A DNA stretch of 64,000 bases from Paraburkholderia nodosa (GCF_001718195.1 NZ_MCNV01000033.1:1-64000); one strand, 5' to 3'; numbered from the stretch's first letter, positions 7,232-16,541 are shown. Notes: generated by a model not told the origin, from the letters alone. Made by a program: numbers and translations.

Positions 7232-9522
7232 CCCGTCGCCTCTCCGATCAGGTCGTTCACCGCGTCGAGCAGCGCTTCGTCGTGGAAGCTGCCCTTGGTC
7301 AGATAGTAGTCGGCGCCCGCGTCGAGGCCGCGCCGCCGGTCGTCTTCACGATCCTTGTACGAGACGATCATCACCGGCACGTTGCGATGCATCGCGTCGC
7401 CCTTGATCATCGTGACGAGTTCGATGCCGTCCATGCGCGGCATGTCGACGTCGGTGATGACGAGGTCGAAGTGCGCGTTGCGCAGGGTGCTCCAGCCGTC
7501 CATGCCGTCCACCGCCACCGTGACGTCGTAGCCGCGTTTTTCGAGCAGCTTGCGCTCCAGCTCCCGCACCGTCAAGGAGTCCTCGACAACGAGAATGCGC
7601 TTGCGTGCGCGCGCCCCATCGTGTGCGCCGCCGCGCGCCACGCCCGCGAGCTGTCCGTCGCGCACGAGACGCGCGACCGACGTCACGATGTCCTCCACGT
7701 CGACGATCAGCGCGACCTCGCCGTCGTCGAGCAGCGCCGCTGCCGAGACATTGCGCACCTTGCCCAGACGCGCGTCGAGCGGCTGCACGGCGAGCGTGCG
7801 CTCGCCCGCGAAACGGTCTACGGCCACGCCATAGAGGCCCGCCTCGCTGCCCACCAGCACGACGTTGAGGTCTTCCGCGGTCGTGGCTTCGGCACCCGCG
7901 CCGAGCAGCTGGCGCGCGGTCACGAGCCCCACGGGCCGGCCTTCGAAGGCAATGTGCTGCTGGCCTTCGAGCATCTCGATCGTGCTGCGCGGCACGCTGA
8001 GCGCGCGGCGCACGTGCGCGAGCGGGAACGCATAGGCTTCGCCCGCGACCTCGACGATCAGGCTGCGCACCACCGAAAGCGTGAGCGGCAACTGCAGCAC
8101 GAAGCGCGTGCCCTGCCCCGCCGCGCTCTCGATGCGCACCGTGCCGCGCACGGCCTTCGCGAAGTTCTGCACGGCGTCGAGGCCGACGCCGCGGCCCGAC
8201 ACGTCAGTAACGGTGTCGCGCAGCGAAAAGCCCGGCAGCAGCAGGAAGTCGAACAACTCGGCGTCGGACATCGCGGCCACGGCCTGGGGCTGCGCGAGCG
8301 AGCGCGCGGCGATGCTCGCGCGCAGTGCGTCGAGATCGATGCCCGCGCCGTCGTCTGCTACGGCGATCAGCAGCTTGCCGGCGCTATGGTGCGCTTCGAG
8401 CGTGAGGCTCGCCTCTTCCGGCTTGCCCGCGCGCTGTCTCGTTTCGGGGTCCTCGATACCGTGGTCGAGCGCGTTGCGCAGCAGGTGGCCGAGCGGCGCG
8501 TCGAGCATTTCGAGGATGTCGCGGTCTACTTGCGTCGACTCGCCGGCAATCGTGAAGCGCACGCGCTTGCCAAGCGAGCGCGCAAGATCGCGCACCACGC
8601 GCGGATAGGTGTGCGCCGTGTCGCCGAACGGCCGCATGCGACACTGCAGGGCCTCGTCGTAGAGGCGCTGCGCGAGTTGCGTGCCGCGCCGGTCGATGCG
8701 ATCGACGTCGTCGAATCGTTCGGATAGCTGACGATCGAGCGACGCAACCGCATGGCGTATTTCCGCGAGTGCGTCGCGCGCGTCGACGTCGAGCGCATCC
8801 CCGTGGCGCTCCTGGAACTGGCCCAGCGCCGCGAGCACGTCGCCCTGCGCGCGGCGCGTGCGCAAGAGCCCTTCCGCGAACGGCCGCATGCGGCGCGACT
8901 CCACCAGCGATTCGCCCGCGAAGCCGAGCAAGCGGTCGAGCGTGCCGGCGCGCACGCGCAGCATGCGCTCGGCGTCGGCTGAGCGGGGTGGCAGGGGTTG
9001 CGCGAGTGGCGCGGGTTCGACGTCGGTGGACGCCACCGCCTCACGCTCCGGCTCGGGCAGACGCAGTGACGCCGCGAGCGCGGCAAGGTCGTCGGTTTCG
9101 GGCGCACTTTCGGCGGTGGTGTTGGACACGCTGGGCTGCACCCCACCCTGAAGGCGCGCCGCGAACGCCACGACCGCCTCGTGCGAAAGCGGCGGCGCGT
9201 CGGCATCGCCTGCCGCGCTCAGCAAATCGATGCCGACGAGCAGTGCATCGATGCGCGCCGCGTCGATGCGCAACTCGCCGCGCTGCGCGGCCACGAAGCA
9301 ATCCTCCATCGCGCTCGCCACCTCGACCGCCTCGGGCAGCCCGACGATGCGCGCTGCGCCCTTGAGCGAGTGCGTCGCGCGCATGCAGGCTTCCAGCGTG
9401 GCGGCATCTTCGGGTGCGGACTCCAGCGCGAGCAGGCCCGCGGAAAGCGTGCGCGTCTGCGCAGCGGCCTCCTCATGGAAGAGGTCGAGCAGCGAGCGGC
9501 GGCTCAGTTCGTCGTCGCTCAT
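7228..9522 (-). CDS. wspE: WspE, CheA-type histidine kinase with fused receiver domain
   Basis: 764 residues from the ATG at 9522, which overlaps the wspD stop (ATGA). Domains in order: Hpt with phospho-acceptor His51 in RATHSLKGAARIVG; linker; dimerisation region; HATPase with HLLRNALDHGIEDP and ADDGAGID; CheW-like domain; C-terminal receiver with Asp near 691 (LVITDVDMP). It autophosphorylates in response to WspA and passes phosphate to WspR and WspF. The open frame continues upstream without protein-like sequence, so the internal ATG is preferred. Confidence 0.95.
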   Translation of the reverse strand: MSDDELSRRSLLDLFHEEAAAQTRTLSAGLLALESAPEDAATLEACMRATHSLKGAARIVGLPEAVEVASAMEDCFVAAQRGELRIDAARIDALLVGIDLLSAAGDADAPPLSHEAVVAFAARLQGGVQPSVSNTTAESAPETDDLAALAASLRLPEPEREAVASTDVEPAPLAQPLPPRSADAERMLRVRAGTLDRLLGFAGESLVESRRMRPFAEGLLRTRRAQGDVLAALGQFQERHGDALDVDARDALAEIRHAVASLDRQLSERFDDVDRIDRRGTQLAQRLYDEALQCRMRPFGDTAHTYPRVVRDLARSLGKRVRFTIAGESTQVDRDILEMLDAPLGHLLRNALDHGIEDPETRQRAGKPEEASLTLEAHHSAGKLLIAVADDGAGIDLDALRASIAARSLAQPQAVAAMSDAELFDFLLLPGFSLRDTVTDVSGRGVGLDAVQNFAKAVRGTVRIESAAGQGTRFVLQLPLTLSVVRSLIVEVAGEAYAFPLAHVRRALSVPRSTIEMLEGQQHIAFEGRPVGLVTARQLLGAGAEATTAEDLNVVLVGSEAGLYGVAVDRFAGERTLAVQPLDARLGKVRNVSAAALLDDGEVALIVDVEDIVTSVARLVRDGQLAGVARGGAHDGARARKRILVVEDSLTVRELERKLLEKRGYDVTVAVDGMDGWSTLRNAHFDLVITDVDMPRMDGIELVTMIKGDAMHRNVPVMIVSYKDREDDRRRGLDAGADYYLTKGSFHDEALLDAVNDLIGEATG

Positions 9523-10223
9523 CGCAAACTCCTTGCAAGCGCATCGAATAGCACCTCGGCATCGAGCACGCCCACCGAACGCCGGCGCCAGTGCGTCACG
9601 CCGCGCACGTGCCGCCCGGCCGACTGCGCGAGCGTGGCGGGCGCGGGCAGGAGCGCGTCGGCGCCGAAGTTCGCGACGCCCTCCACGGCATCGACGGGAA
9701 ACGCCGTCGTTGCGCCCGCCCATTCGGTCACGAGCAGGCGCGGCGTGGCGGCGCGCGACGGTGCGCCGGGCGCCGCGGCATCGATACGCAGCAGCGCGGC
9801 CAGCGATACCGCGAGCGTGAGCACGCCGCGCACGTTCACGACGCCCAGCACGGCGGCGCTGCGCCGGTGCGGCAGCGTGTGGATGGCGCGTGCCTCGTGC
9901 ACCTGGCGCAGCGCGGTGGCAGGCAGCGCGAGCCACTCGCCGCCCACGCGAAACACGAGCGAGCCTGCCTCGCGCGTGCGCGTGTCCACTGACTCAGGCG
10001 CGCGTTCGAGCGCAAGCGCGGTTGGCGCAAGCGGCGCGGGACGGTCGAGCATGCGCGCCGCCGCTTCTTCGAAGATCGGGCAATTCAGGCAGCGCACGCA
10101 CGTTTCGAGGCGCGGGCACGAGTTGTCGCCCAGCGTGCCGATGACTTTCCAGCACTGCTCGGGCAGTTGCGACGTCGGCACGAGGTCCTGCGCGCGGTCT
10201 TGCTCCAGTTCGCGCTCAGACAT
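9519..10223 (-). CDS. wspD: WspD, CheW-type coupling protein
   Basis: 234 residues from the ATG at 10223, preceded by AGGAGG. An N-terminal segment with four closely spaced cysteines (CPRLETCVRCLNC) precedes a CheW domain (SLVFRVGGEWLALPATALRQV, then VLGVVNVRGVLTLAVSLAALL). It links receptor WspA to kinase WspE. The Cys-rich lead, typical of some longer CheW proteins, could bind a metal (inference). It overlaps wspC by 8 bp and wspE by 4 bp. Confidence 0.92.
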   Translation of the reverse strand: MSERELEQDRAQDLVPTSQLPEQCWKVIGTLGDNSCPRLETCVRCLNCPIFEEAAARMLDRPAPLAPTALALERAPESVDTRTREAGSLVFRVGGEWLALPATALRQVHEARAIHTLPHRRSAAVLGVVNVRGVLTLAVSLAALLRIDAAAPGAPSRAATPRLLVTEWAGATTAFPVDAVEGVANFGADALLPAPATLAQSAGRHVRGVTHWRRRSVGVLDAEVLFDALARSLR

Positions 10224-11694
10224 GCGGGCCTCCTGCGTCCGGTTCGGCACGCTGTGCGACTTCCTGTGCGGCGCGCTGTGCACGGCGCATCAGCCGGCGC
10301 GCGCCTTCGGCATCGCCTTGCATTTCGAGCAGCGCCGCCAGATGCGTGAGCGCTTCGTAGTGCGAAGGCTCCAGATAGATGGCCTTGCGATAGTGCGCGA
10401 GCGCCGCGGCTGCGCGGCCCTGCGCATCGGCGATCAGGCCTAGCAGGTACCAGGTGCCGGCGTTCTGCGTCAACGCCTGCGCCGCTTGCGTGGCGAGACG
10501 TTCGGCCTCGTCGAGCGCGCCGGCATCCGCGAGACGACGCGCGTCGGCAAGCGCGGCTTCGGGCGTGGCGCCAATGGACGGCCCGTCCGCCGCGTGGGCG
10601 TTCATCACGGCCGCCGCACGCGGAGCCGGCGCGACGTGCAAGGGCCGCAGCGAGAGCCGCGACGGCGCGGACCCGCGCGCTGCCGCGGCCAGCGGCGCGT
10701 CCAATGGTGCAAACACCGGCGCGCTGCCGAATGCGGGCGCCGCTGCCGTGGCGGCAATTACCGGCAGCGGCGTGAGCGCAGGCGGCACGGCGGCCGCCGG
10801 GCTCGCCGGATGTTGATGATCCGCCGTCGCGCCGGGTTCCGGCGCGCGAAAACCGAACGCGAGCGGAATATAGGCGGACACCATCTCATGGCGCATCATC
10901 AGCCCCGTTTCTGCCGGTCCGACGAAAATCATGCCGCCCGCCGAGAGGCGCGCACGCAGCAGGTCGATGGCGCGGTCCTGCGAGGCGCGGTCGAAATAGA
11001 TGAGCACGTTGCGGCAAAAAATGAAGTCGTAGCGCACCGGGTGCGGCGCGAGCCATTCGAACAGGTTCGCGCGCTCGAAGGTCACGGCGCGGCGCACCGT
11101 CGCGGCGATACGCCATCCGTCCGGCGCCGCCTCGAAATAGCGGTCGCGAAACGCGAGGCCGTCGCCCCGAAACGCGTTGCGGCCATACACGCCGCGCGCG
11201 GCCGCCGCAATCGACTGGCCGCTGATGTCGATCGCGTCGATGGCGAACTGCTCATGCGCGAGGCCGGCGTCTAGCAGCGCCATGGCCGCCGAGTACGGCT
11301 CCTCGCCGCTCGAGCACGGCGCACTCAGCACGCGCAGCACGTCGCCGGGCTGCGCGGCCAGCCGCTTCGTGCCGAGGCGCGCGAGCGCGGCGAAGGCCTC
11401 GCGCTCGCGAAAGAACCAGGTCTCGGGCACCACGAGCGCATCGATCAGCGCCTGGCGCTCGGCAGGCGTGGTCGTGAGACGCTGCCAGTAGGCTTCGCGC
11501 GCCCAGTCGGGCAGCGCGGCGCCGCTCATCCACTCCTTGCGCGTGTCGGCCGGATGCAGGTCCGCGTGAACCTCGAGCGTCACTGCCGCCCGAGAGCCCA
11601 CCGCGCGGGCGAGCGCGTTGGCGCCCAGCGATTCGGCGTCGATGCCGGTTTCCTCGAGCAGCCAGCCGGCAAAGCGCGGGTCGGCCTGTCTCAT
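10216..11694 (-). CDS. wspC: WspC, CheR-type methyltransferase with TPR tail
   Basis: 492 residues from the ATG at 11694 (ATGA overlap with wspB). The SAM-dependent CheR domain covers about residues 1-270 (SAPCSSGEEPYSAAMALLD, then YDFIFCRNVLIYFD). A low-complexity Ala/Pro linker leads to a TPR region from about residue 390 (LLGLIADAQGRAAAALAHYR). It methylates glutamates of WspA; the TPR tail probably tethers it to the receptor cluster. This arrangement is standard for WspC. Confidence 0.93.
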   Translation of the reverse strand: MRQADPRFAGWLLEETGIDAESLGANALARAVGSRAAVTLEVHADLHPADTRKEWMSGAALPDWAREAYWQRLTTTPAERQALIDALVVPETWFFREREAFAALARLGTKRLAAQPGDVLRVLSAPCSSGEEPYSAAMALLDAGLAHEQFAIDAIDISGQSIAAAARGVYGRNAFRGDGLAFRDRYFEAAPDGWRIAATVRRAVTFERANLFEWLAPHPVRYDFIFCRNVLIYFDRASQDRAIDLLRARLSAGGMIFVGPAETGLMMRHEMVSAYIPLAFGFRAPEPGATADHQHPASPAAAVPPALTPLPVIAATAAAPAFGSAPVFAPLDAPLAAAARGSAPSRLSLRPLHVAPAPRAAAVMNAHAADGPSIGATPEAALADARRLADAGALDEAERLATQAAQALTQNAGTWYLLGLIADAQGRAAAALAHYRKAIYLEPSHYEALTHLAALLEMQGDAEGARRLMRRAQRAAQEVAQRAEPDAGGPHV

Positions 11695-12185
11695 GGGGCG
11701 CCTTGCCACGAAGGCGGATCGGGAAAGAGCAGCGCACGCACGCGCGCATCGAGCAGCTGGGCGACTTTCACCCACTGCACGAAGCCGCGCTCGTCGCGCG
11801 CGACGGGCCCGAGCCAGCGCGCCTCGGGCGTGGCAATGCCGCCTTCGGCAAAGCGCTCGGGCGCAATCGACTGTGTGCGCGTCGCGCTTTCGAGCAGCAG
11901 CGCGAGGCGGCGCGGCGGCGCATGAGCGGCAGCGGCGCCGGTCGCGGCGCCACCGTCATACACGAGCACGAGCCGCGTGGACATGAGCGTGCGCGCAGGC
12001 CGCCCGAGCGCGAGCATCGGCAGATCGACCACGGGCACGGGCGCGCCCTCGTAGTCGATCACGCCGGCGATATACGCGGGCGTGCCCGGAAACGCGCGCA
12101 CGGGCGCGAGCGGCAGCACGTGCGCAATCTCGCGGGCATCGAGCGCGTAACGCTCGCCGTCCAGTTCGAACACCAGGAAGAGCAT
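11691..12185 (-). CDS. wspB: WspB, CheW-type coupling protein
   Basis: 164 residues, essentially a single CheW domain (MLFLVFELDGERYALDAREI at the start, then IAGVIDYEGAPVPVVDLPML). It is the second adaptor that scaffolds WspA with WspE; systems with both WspB and WspD form lateral receptor clusters. It lies 13 bp after wspA and overlaps wspC by 4 bp. Confidence 0.92.
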   Translation of the reverse strand: MLFLVFELDGERYALDAREIAHVLPLAPVRAFPGTPAYIAGVIDYEGAPVPVVDLPMLALGRPARTLMSTRLVLVYDGGAATGAAAAHAPPRRLALLLESATRTQSIAPERFAEGGIATPEARWLGPVARDERGFVQWVKVAQLLDARVRALLFPDPPSWQGAP

Positions 12186-12198
12186 CGCCGCTCCCGCG

Positions 12199-13872
12199 TC
12201 ACGCCTCGATCCTGAACCGCGACACGCCGGTGCGCAGTTCGTTGGCGACGAGCGTGAGATTGTCGATGGCCTGCGACGACTGGCGCAGCGACTCCGCCGT
12301 CTGCTGGGCGGCTTCGGAAAGCTGCGTGAGCGCCTGGGTGATCTGCTCGGCGCTCGTGGCCTGCGCCTGCATGCCGTCGTTCACCACCTGGAAGCGCGGC
12401 GCGAGCGTCTGCACCGCGCCGATGATCTGCGAAAGCTGCGCGCCCACGGCCTGCACGTCGTGCATGCCGCGCCGCACTTCTTCCGCGAACTTGTCCATGC
12501 CCATCACGCCCGCCGAAACCGCTGACTGGATCTCTTTCACGGTCTGCTCGATGTCGTAAGTCGCGACGGCAGTCTGGTCGGCGAGGCGGCGGATTTCAGT
12601 CGCGACCACGGAGAAGCCGCGCCCGTACTCGCCCGCCTTCTCCGCTTCGATCGCCGCGTTCAGCGAAAGCAGATTGGTCTGGTCGGCCACCTTCGTGATC
12701 GTCGCCACGACCTGATTGATGCTCACGGCCTTCTCGTTGAGGATGGCGAGCTTGGCGTTCACCGAGCCCGCCGCTTCCATCACGCTGCGCATGGTGTCTT
12801 CCATGTGGGTGAGGCCGCTCTGGCTCGTGCTGGCGAGCCCGGCCGACTGCTCGGCCACTGTCGCCACCTCGCTCATGGTGCGCACGAGGTCGCGCGCCGT
12901 GGCGAAAATCTCGCGCGAGGTCGCGCCGATCTCGGTCGTGGTGGCCGCCGTCTCGCTCGCGGTGGCCTGCTGCTCTTTCGACGTCGCGGCCACTTCGGCC
13001 ACCGAGGTCGAGACCTGCAGCGACGACTTTTGCGCCTGGGCGACGAGGCTGGCCAGCTCGTCGCTCATTCGGTTGAAGCCGTCTTCGAGCACGCCGAATT
13101 CGTCGGTGCGGTTTAGCGCGAGGCGCTGCGAGAGGTTGCCGGTGCGCATGGAGTCGTGCACATCCACGAGGCGCGCCATCGGCACCGTAATCGCGCGATA
13201 GAGCGCGTAACCCGTGGCGAGCGCCGCGAGCAGCACGACGCCCAGCGCCGCGGCAAGCGTAATCTCCGTGCCCGTGACCGAGTTGCGGATGGTCTGCGCG
13301 GACTCGTCGGCCTGCTGACGGTTTTCGTCGACGAGCGTGTTGGCCGTGGCGAGCACCTCCTGCCACGCCGGGCCGATCTGCGCAAACGCGGCCTGCGCGG
13401 CGGGGCGCGAGGCGGGCAGTTGGCTCACGACCGCCTTCGCCAGCGGCAGATAGCGCGCGTAAGCGTCGCGAAAGCGCTGGAAGCGCTCACGGTCGTCGCT
13501 GCGAAAAAGCGTGTGTTCATACTGCCGTGCGGTCTCCTCGACCCGCGCCAAGGCAGCGGGCAGGCCCGACAGGTCGCGGGCCACGCTTTCCGGGTCGGCA
13601 TCGACGAAGGCCGCGCGTTCAACGAGGCTATAGGTCTGGTTGGCCGCCGCGCGCAGCGAGGTCGCGTAGAACAGGCCCGGCACCGAATCGCTCGTGAGGC
13701 TCATCGCCTCGCTGTCGATAGCGCGCAGGCGGTCCCACGAGATCGCGGCCATCGCGAGCATGAGCACGAACAGCAAGCCGAAGCTGAGGACGATGCGTGT
13801 GCCGAGGGTGAAGCGAGCCTGAGTCTGTCGAGGCAGGCCGGCTCGGCCGGAACGGGGCATGGCGGTGCTCAT
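12199..13872 (-). CDS. wspA: WspA, methyl-accepting surface-sensing receptor
   Basis: 557 residues from the ATG at 13872 (GGAGAG upstream); an in-frame ATG at 13860 is an alternative. Transmembrane helices at about 26-45 and 205-226 flank a helical periplasmic sensor domain of about 155 residues. A HAMP domain (about 227-280) and the cytoplasmic methyl-accepting coiled coil follow, with the signalling hairpin around TNLLSLNAAIEAEKAGEYGR. In Pseudomonas, WspA responds to surface contact and cell-envelope stress. First gene of the operon, so its promoter should lie in the following intergenic stretch. Confidence 0.94.
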   Translation of the reverse strand: MSTAMPRSGRAGLPRQTQARFTLGTRIVLSFGLLFVLMLAMAAISWDRLRAIDSEAMSLTSDSVPGLFYATSLRAAANQTYSLVERAAFVDADPESVARDLSGLPAALARVEETARQYEHTLFRSDDRERFQRFRDAYARYLPLAKAVVSQLPASRPAAQAAFAQIGPAWQEVLATANTLVDENRQQADESAQTIRNSVTGTEITLAAALGVVLLAALATGYALYRAITVPMARLVDVHDSMRTGNLSQRLALNRTDEFGVLEDGFNRMSDELASLVAQAQKSSLQVSTSVAEVAATSKEQQATASETAATTTEIGATSREIFATARDLVRTMSEVATVAEQSAGLASTSQSGLTHMEDTMRSVMEAAGSVNAKLAILNEKAVSINQVVATITKVADQTNLLSLNAAIEAEKAGEYGRGFSVVATEIRRLADQTAVATYDIEQTVKEIQSAVSAGVMGMDKFAEEVRRGMHDVQAVGAQLSQIIGAVQTLAPRFQVVNDGMQAQATSAEQITQALTQLSEAAQQTAESLRQSSQAIDNLTLVANELRTGVSRFRIEA

Positions 13873-14207
13873 TGCGCTAAAGACTCTCCGGTGGCGTGGG
13901 CCGGCGCGACCGCCCTGCCGGCGAGGCGGGGCGCGGCTGCGCAGGGCGAGGCCGCGCGCGGCGGCCTTGACCGCCGTAGTGTAATGGGTTTGCGCACTTT
14001 TATGGAACAAGCGATGCTAGCGGTCAGCCACGCAGGACGGGGCTTGCCGGGCTTTCGGAGATAAATCTGCAGAGTTCGCCGGGCCTTTTGGCGGCCCGGC
14101 GCAGCGCCGCGCGGGGACGCGGGCGCGCCGTGGGCGATGCGTCCCGCATCGGCGGGCGGGCGAGAAACAGCCAAAGCGGCCGGGGCGGCCGCCGCGCAGG
14201 GAGCGCT
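13873..14207. other. Intergenic region between wspA and the TetR gene
   Basis: 335 bp, very GC-rich on its right half. It must hold the wsp promoter, but I see no convincing -35/-10 pair. A perfect 9-bp inverted repeat lies at 14077-14101 (listed separately). No open frame here looks like a protein. Confidence 0.6.
14077..14101 (-). terminator. Hairpin downstream of the TetR gene
   Basis: CGCCGGGCC (14077-14085) pairs perfectly with GGCCCGGCG (14093-14101) around a 7-nt loop. It lies about 105 bp past the TetR stop on the minus strand. No U-tract follows in either direction, so it is at best a weak intrinsic terminator; it could also be a structured 5' element of wspA mRNA. Confidence 0.35.
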
Positions 14208-14876
14208 TTACTTCTTGACGAAGCGCAGCGTAGCGTCGACGACCATCTCGCGATGGCGCGCACGCAAGCGCGGATGCGAGGGGTCGCGCCCGAACGCCGC
14301 GCCGAACGTGTGGCGGTTACCTACGCGATGAAAGCACATCGAGCTGATGAGCAGGTGCAGGTCGATGGGATCGATGTCTTCACGAAATGCGCCGCTCGCC
14401 ACGCCGCGCGCGAGCAGGTCTTCGATCGTGCGGATCGCGCTGGCGTTGCGGCTGCGGAAGGTCTTCAGGCGCTCGATGTACTTCGCGCCATGAATGTTCT
14501 CGATGGTCACGAGGCGCACGAAGTCGCGGTGGCGGTCGTGATAGTCGAAGGTGAATTCGACGAGCCGCCGCAGGCCTTCCATAGGGTCCAGTTCGTCGAT
14601 GTGCAGGTCCAGTTCGAGCGCGCGGATGTCGCCGTAGACCTTGTCGAGCACCGCTTCGTACAGCCCTTCCTTGCTGCCGAAGTAGTAATACAGCATGCGC
14701 TTGGTGGTGTTGGTGCGTTCGGCGATCGCGTCTACACGCGCGCCTGCGAGACCCATGGCCGAGAATTCGGCCGTCGCCACTTCGAGGATATTGCGCCTGG
14801 TCTGCTCGGGATCGTACTTGCGCCGGCTTTCGGATTGAGCATCGTTGCGTTCGGCCGAAGCCGCCGGTCTTGCCAT
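14208..14876 (-). CDS. TetR/AcrR-family regulator, probable regulator of the quinate/shikimate genes
   Basis: 222 residues. The N-terminal HTH covers about 25-70 (RRNILEVATAEFSAMGLAGA, then RMLYYYFGSKEGLYEAVLDK), a textbook TetR fold, followed by a TetR_C-type helical ligand domain. It lies 120 bp beyond the MFS transporter stop on the same strand and closes the quinate island. The ACTAACTAGTTAGT palindrome between aroQ and the dehydroshikimate dehydratase gene is a plausible operator for it (inference). Ligand unknown; quinate, shikimate or dehydroshikimate are the natural guesses. Confidence 0.88.
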   Translation of the reverse strand: MARPAASAERNDAQSESRRKYDPEQTRRNILEVATAEFSAMGLAGARVDAIAERTNTTKRMLYYYFGSKEGLYEAVLDKVYGDIRALELDLHIDELDPMEGLRRLVEFTFDYHDRHRDFVRLVTIENIHGAKYIERLKTFRSRNASAIRTIEDLLARGVASGAFREDIDPIDLHLLISSMCFHRVGNRHTFGAAFGRDPSHPRLRARHREMVVDATLRFVKK

Positions 14877-14922
14877 GTTTTTTTGGCCCGCAGCAGGGAA
14901 GGAATGCGGGCGATTTTAGCAC

Positions 14923-14958
14923 GCGGGGCGCGGCCCTATAGAAGGTGCCGCGCCCCGC
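14923..14958 (-). terminator. Long GC hairpin after the MFS transporter gene
   Basis: GCGGGGCGCGGC (14923-14934) pairs perfectly over 12 bp with GCCGCGCCCCGC (14947-14958), loop 12 nt. It lies 39 bp downstream of the transporter stop and ahead of the TetR gene. No strong U-run follows, so termination may be partial. Confidence 0.5.
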
Positions 14959-14996
14959 TGTCCCGCCGAAAGCCGCGCGCAGGCGGCCTGCGAGTC

Positions 14997-16367
14997 TTAC
15001 AGCTCGATGCGCTTGATATCGCCCACGATGAAGATATACGAGGCCGCGCCGATCAGCGCGATCACGCCGATGAATACGAGCGCCCAGACGAACGAGCCCG
15101 TCGCACCCACAATTAGCCCCACCACCAGCGGCGTGATGATGCCCGCGAGATTGGCCGCCAGGTTGAAGATGCCGCCGGTGAGACCGAGCATGCCGGCCGG
15201 CGCGATATCCGACACGAGCGTCCAGCCGAGCGCAGCCATCCCTTGCGCGAAGAACGCCACCGAGAGGATCGCGATCACGGCCACGTTGCTGTCCACGAAG
15301 TTCGCGAGAATGATCGTCGAGGCGAGCAGCAGACCGGCGATGATCGGCAGCTTGCGCGCCACGTTGGCCGAGATGCCGCGGCGCAGCATCCAGTCGGAGA
15401 AGGTGCCGCCGAACATCACGCCGATCGACGCGGCAATGAACGGCATGATCGCGAAGAAGCCGATCTTGAGCCAGCCCATGTGGCGCTCGGTGGCGAGATA
15501 GGTCGGGAACCACGTGAGGAAGAACACGAGCGTGGAGTTGCCCGCGAACTGCCCGAGGCAGATGCCCGCGAGCTGACGGCGGCGCACCAGTTTGCCGGCC
15601 ATGCGCCAGTCGAAACCCTGCTTTTTCGGTTCGCCGGCAGCGGCTTGCGCGTCGGCCTTGCGTTCGTGGCGAGCGAGACCGCCGCCCGCCTCGATGTAGT
15701 CGAGTTCGGCGCGGTTGGCCGCGGGGTGCTCGTGCGGCTCGCGATACAGGAACCACCACACGAGGCCGAACGCGATGCCCACGCCGCCCACCACGTAGAA
15801 CAGCGAGCGCCAGCCATACGCCCCCATCAGCGCGAAGAGGAACGGACTGAAGAACGCGAGACCGATGTATTCGCCGACCGTATAGGTGCCCGTGGCGAAT
15901 GCGCGCTCGCTTTGCGGGAACCATGTGGCGACCACGCGGCTATTGGTCGGGAAGCACGGCGACTCCGCGGCGCCGAGACCCAGACGACACGCGAACAGCG
16001 CGCCCACGCCGCTGATGAAGCCCTGAGCGAGCGTGCACATCGACCAGAGCGTCATCGAGAGCCAGTAGGTGAACTTGCTGCCGAAGCGGTCGAGGAACAC
16101 GCCGCCCGGAATCTGCGCGACGACGTAGCTCCACGAGAACGCCGAGAACACGAGGCCCATGAGCGCCGCGTTGATGCCCAGTTCCTTGGTGAGCTGCGGC
16201 GCTGCGATGCCGAGCACGGTGCGATCGAGGTAATTGATCATCGTGCCGACGGCCAGCAGGCCCAGGATGCGATAGCGCGCTTTCGAGCGGCGCATCGCGC
16301 CCTCGACGGGGGCGGCTGCGGAAAGGTTCGGCGCGTCGCCGCGCCCCGTGGATACGGGTGGTGCCAT
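14997..16367 (-). CDS. MFS transporter (ACS/GudP-type), probable quinate/shikimate importer
   Basis: 456 residues with about 12 transmembrane helices. The signature TMINYLDRTVLGIAAPQL and the DRFGSK loop after TM2 place it in the anion:cation symporter group of the major facilitator superfamily, which imports sugar acids and aromatic or hydroaromatic acids. It follows the dehydrogenase and dehydroquinase genes on the same strand, separated by the 53-bp hairpin repeats, so its expression may be partly uncoupled from them. Substrate assignment rests on neighbourhood. The start could also be Met25, just before RRSKARYRI. Confidence 0.88.
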   Translation of the reverse strand: MAPPVSTGRGDAPNLSAAAPVEGAMRRSKARYRILGLLAVGTMINYLDRTVLGIAAPQLTKELGINAALMGLVFSAFSWSYVVAQIPGGVFLDRFGSKFTYWLSMTLWSMCTLAQGFISGVGALFACRLGLGAAESPCFPTNSRVVATWFPQSERAFATGTYTVGEYIGLAFFSPFLFALMGAYGWRSLFYVVGGVGIAFGLVWWFLYREPHEHPAANRAELDYIEAGGGLARHERKADAQAAAGEPKKQGFDWRMAGKLVRRRQLAGICLGQFAGNSTLVFFLTWFPTYLATERHMGWLKIGFFAIMPFIAASIGVMFGGTFSDWMLRRGISANVARKLPIIAGLLLASTIILANFVDSNVAVIAILSVAFFAQGMAALGWTLVSDIAPAGMLGLTGGIFNLAANLAGIITPLVVGLIVGATGSFVWALVFIGVIALIGAASYIFIVGDIKRIEL

Positions 16368-16387
16368 GTCTTCGTCTCCGATATGTC

Positions 16388-16527
16388 GACGGGAGTTGGC
16401 GCTTCAGCGCTTACTCCCGTCCCATGCCCATGTGGCGGTCGACAGGAGTTGGCGCTTCAGCGTTTACTCCTGTCCCATGCCTATGTGGCGGTCGACGGGA
16501 GTTGGCGCTTTTGCGCTGACTCCCGCC
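16388..16527. repeat. Three tandem 53-bp units, each a hairpin with a compensatory change
   Basis: Hairpins lie at 16388-16421, 16441-16474 and 16494-16527, exactly 53 bp apart. Outer stem of copies 1 and 2: GACGGGAGT/ACTCCCGTC and GACAGGAGT/ACTCCTGTC, so a G-C pair in copy 1 is an A-T pair in copy 2 (both sides changed). Copy 3 has one mismatch (ACTCCCGCC). An inner GCGC/GCGC stem with TTCA loop (TTTT in copy 3; one G-T pair in copy 2) is also kept. The 19-nt spacers between copies 1/2 and 2/3 are nearly identical. The array fills the gap between the dehydrogenase stop and the transporter start. Palindromic intergenic repeats of this kind (REP/BIME-like) are common in proteobacteria; the role here is unknown. 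Confidence 0.9.
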
Positions 16528-16541
16528 GCGCGCTGTCGTTG

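Noticed and set aside
16388-16527. 53-bp repeats as a CRISPR array
   Set aside because: The inter-hairpin spacers are nearly identical, each unit is itself a palindrome, only three copies, and no cas genes are near.
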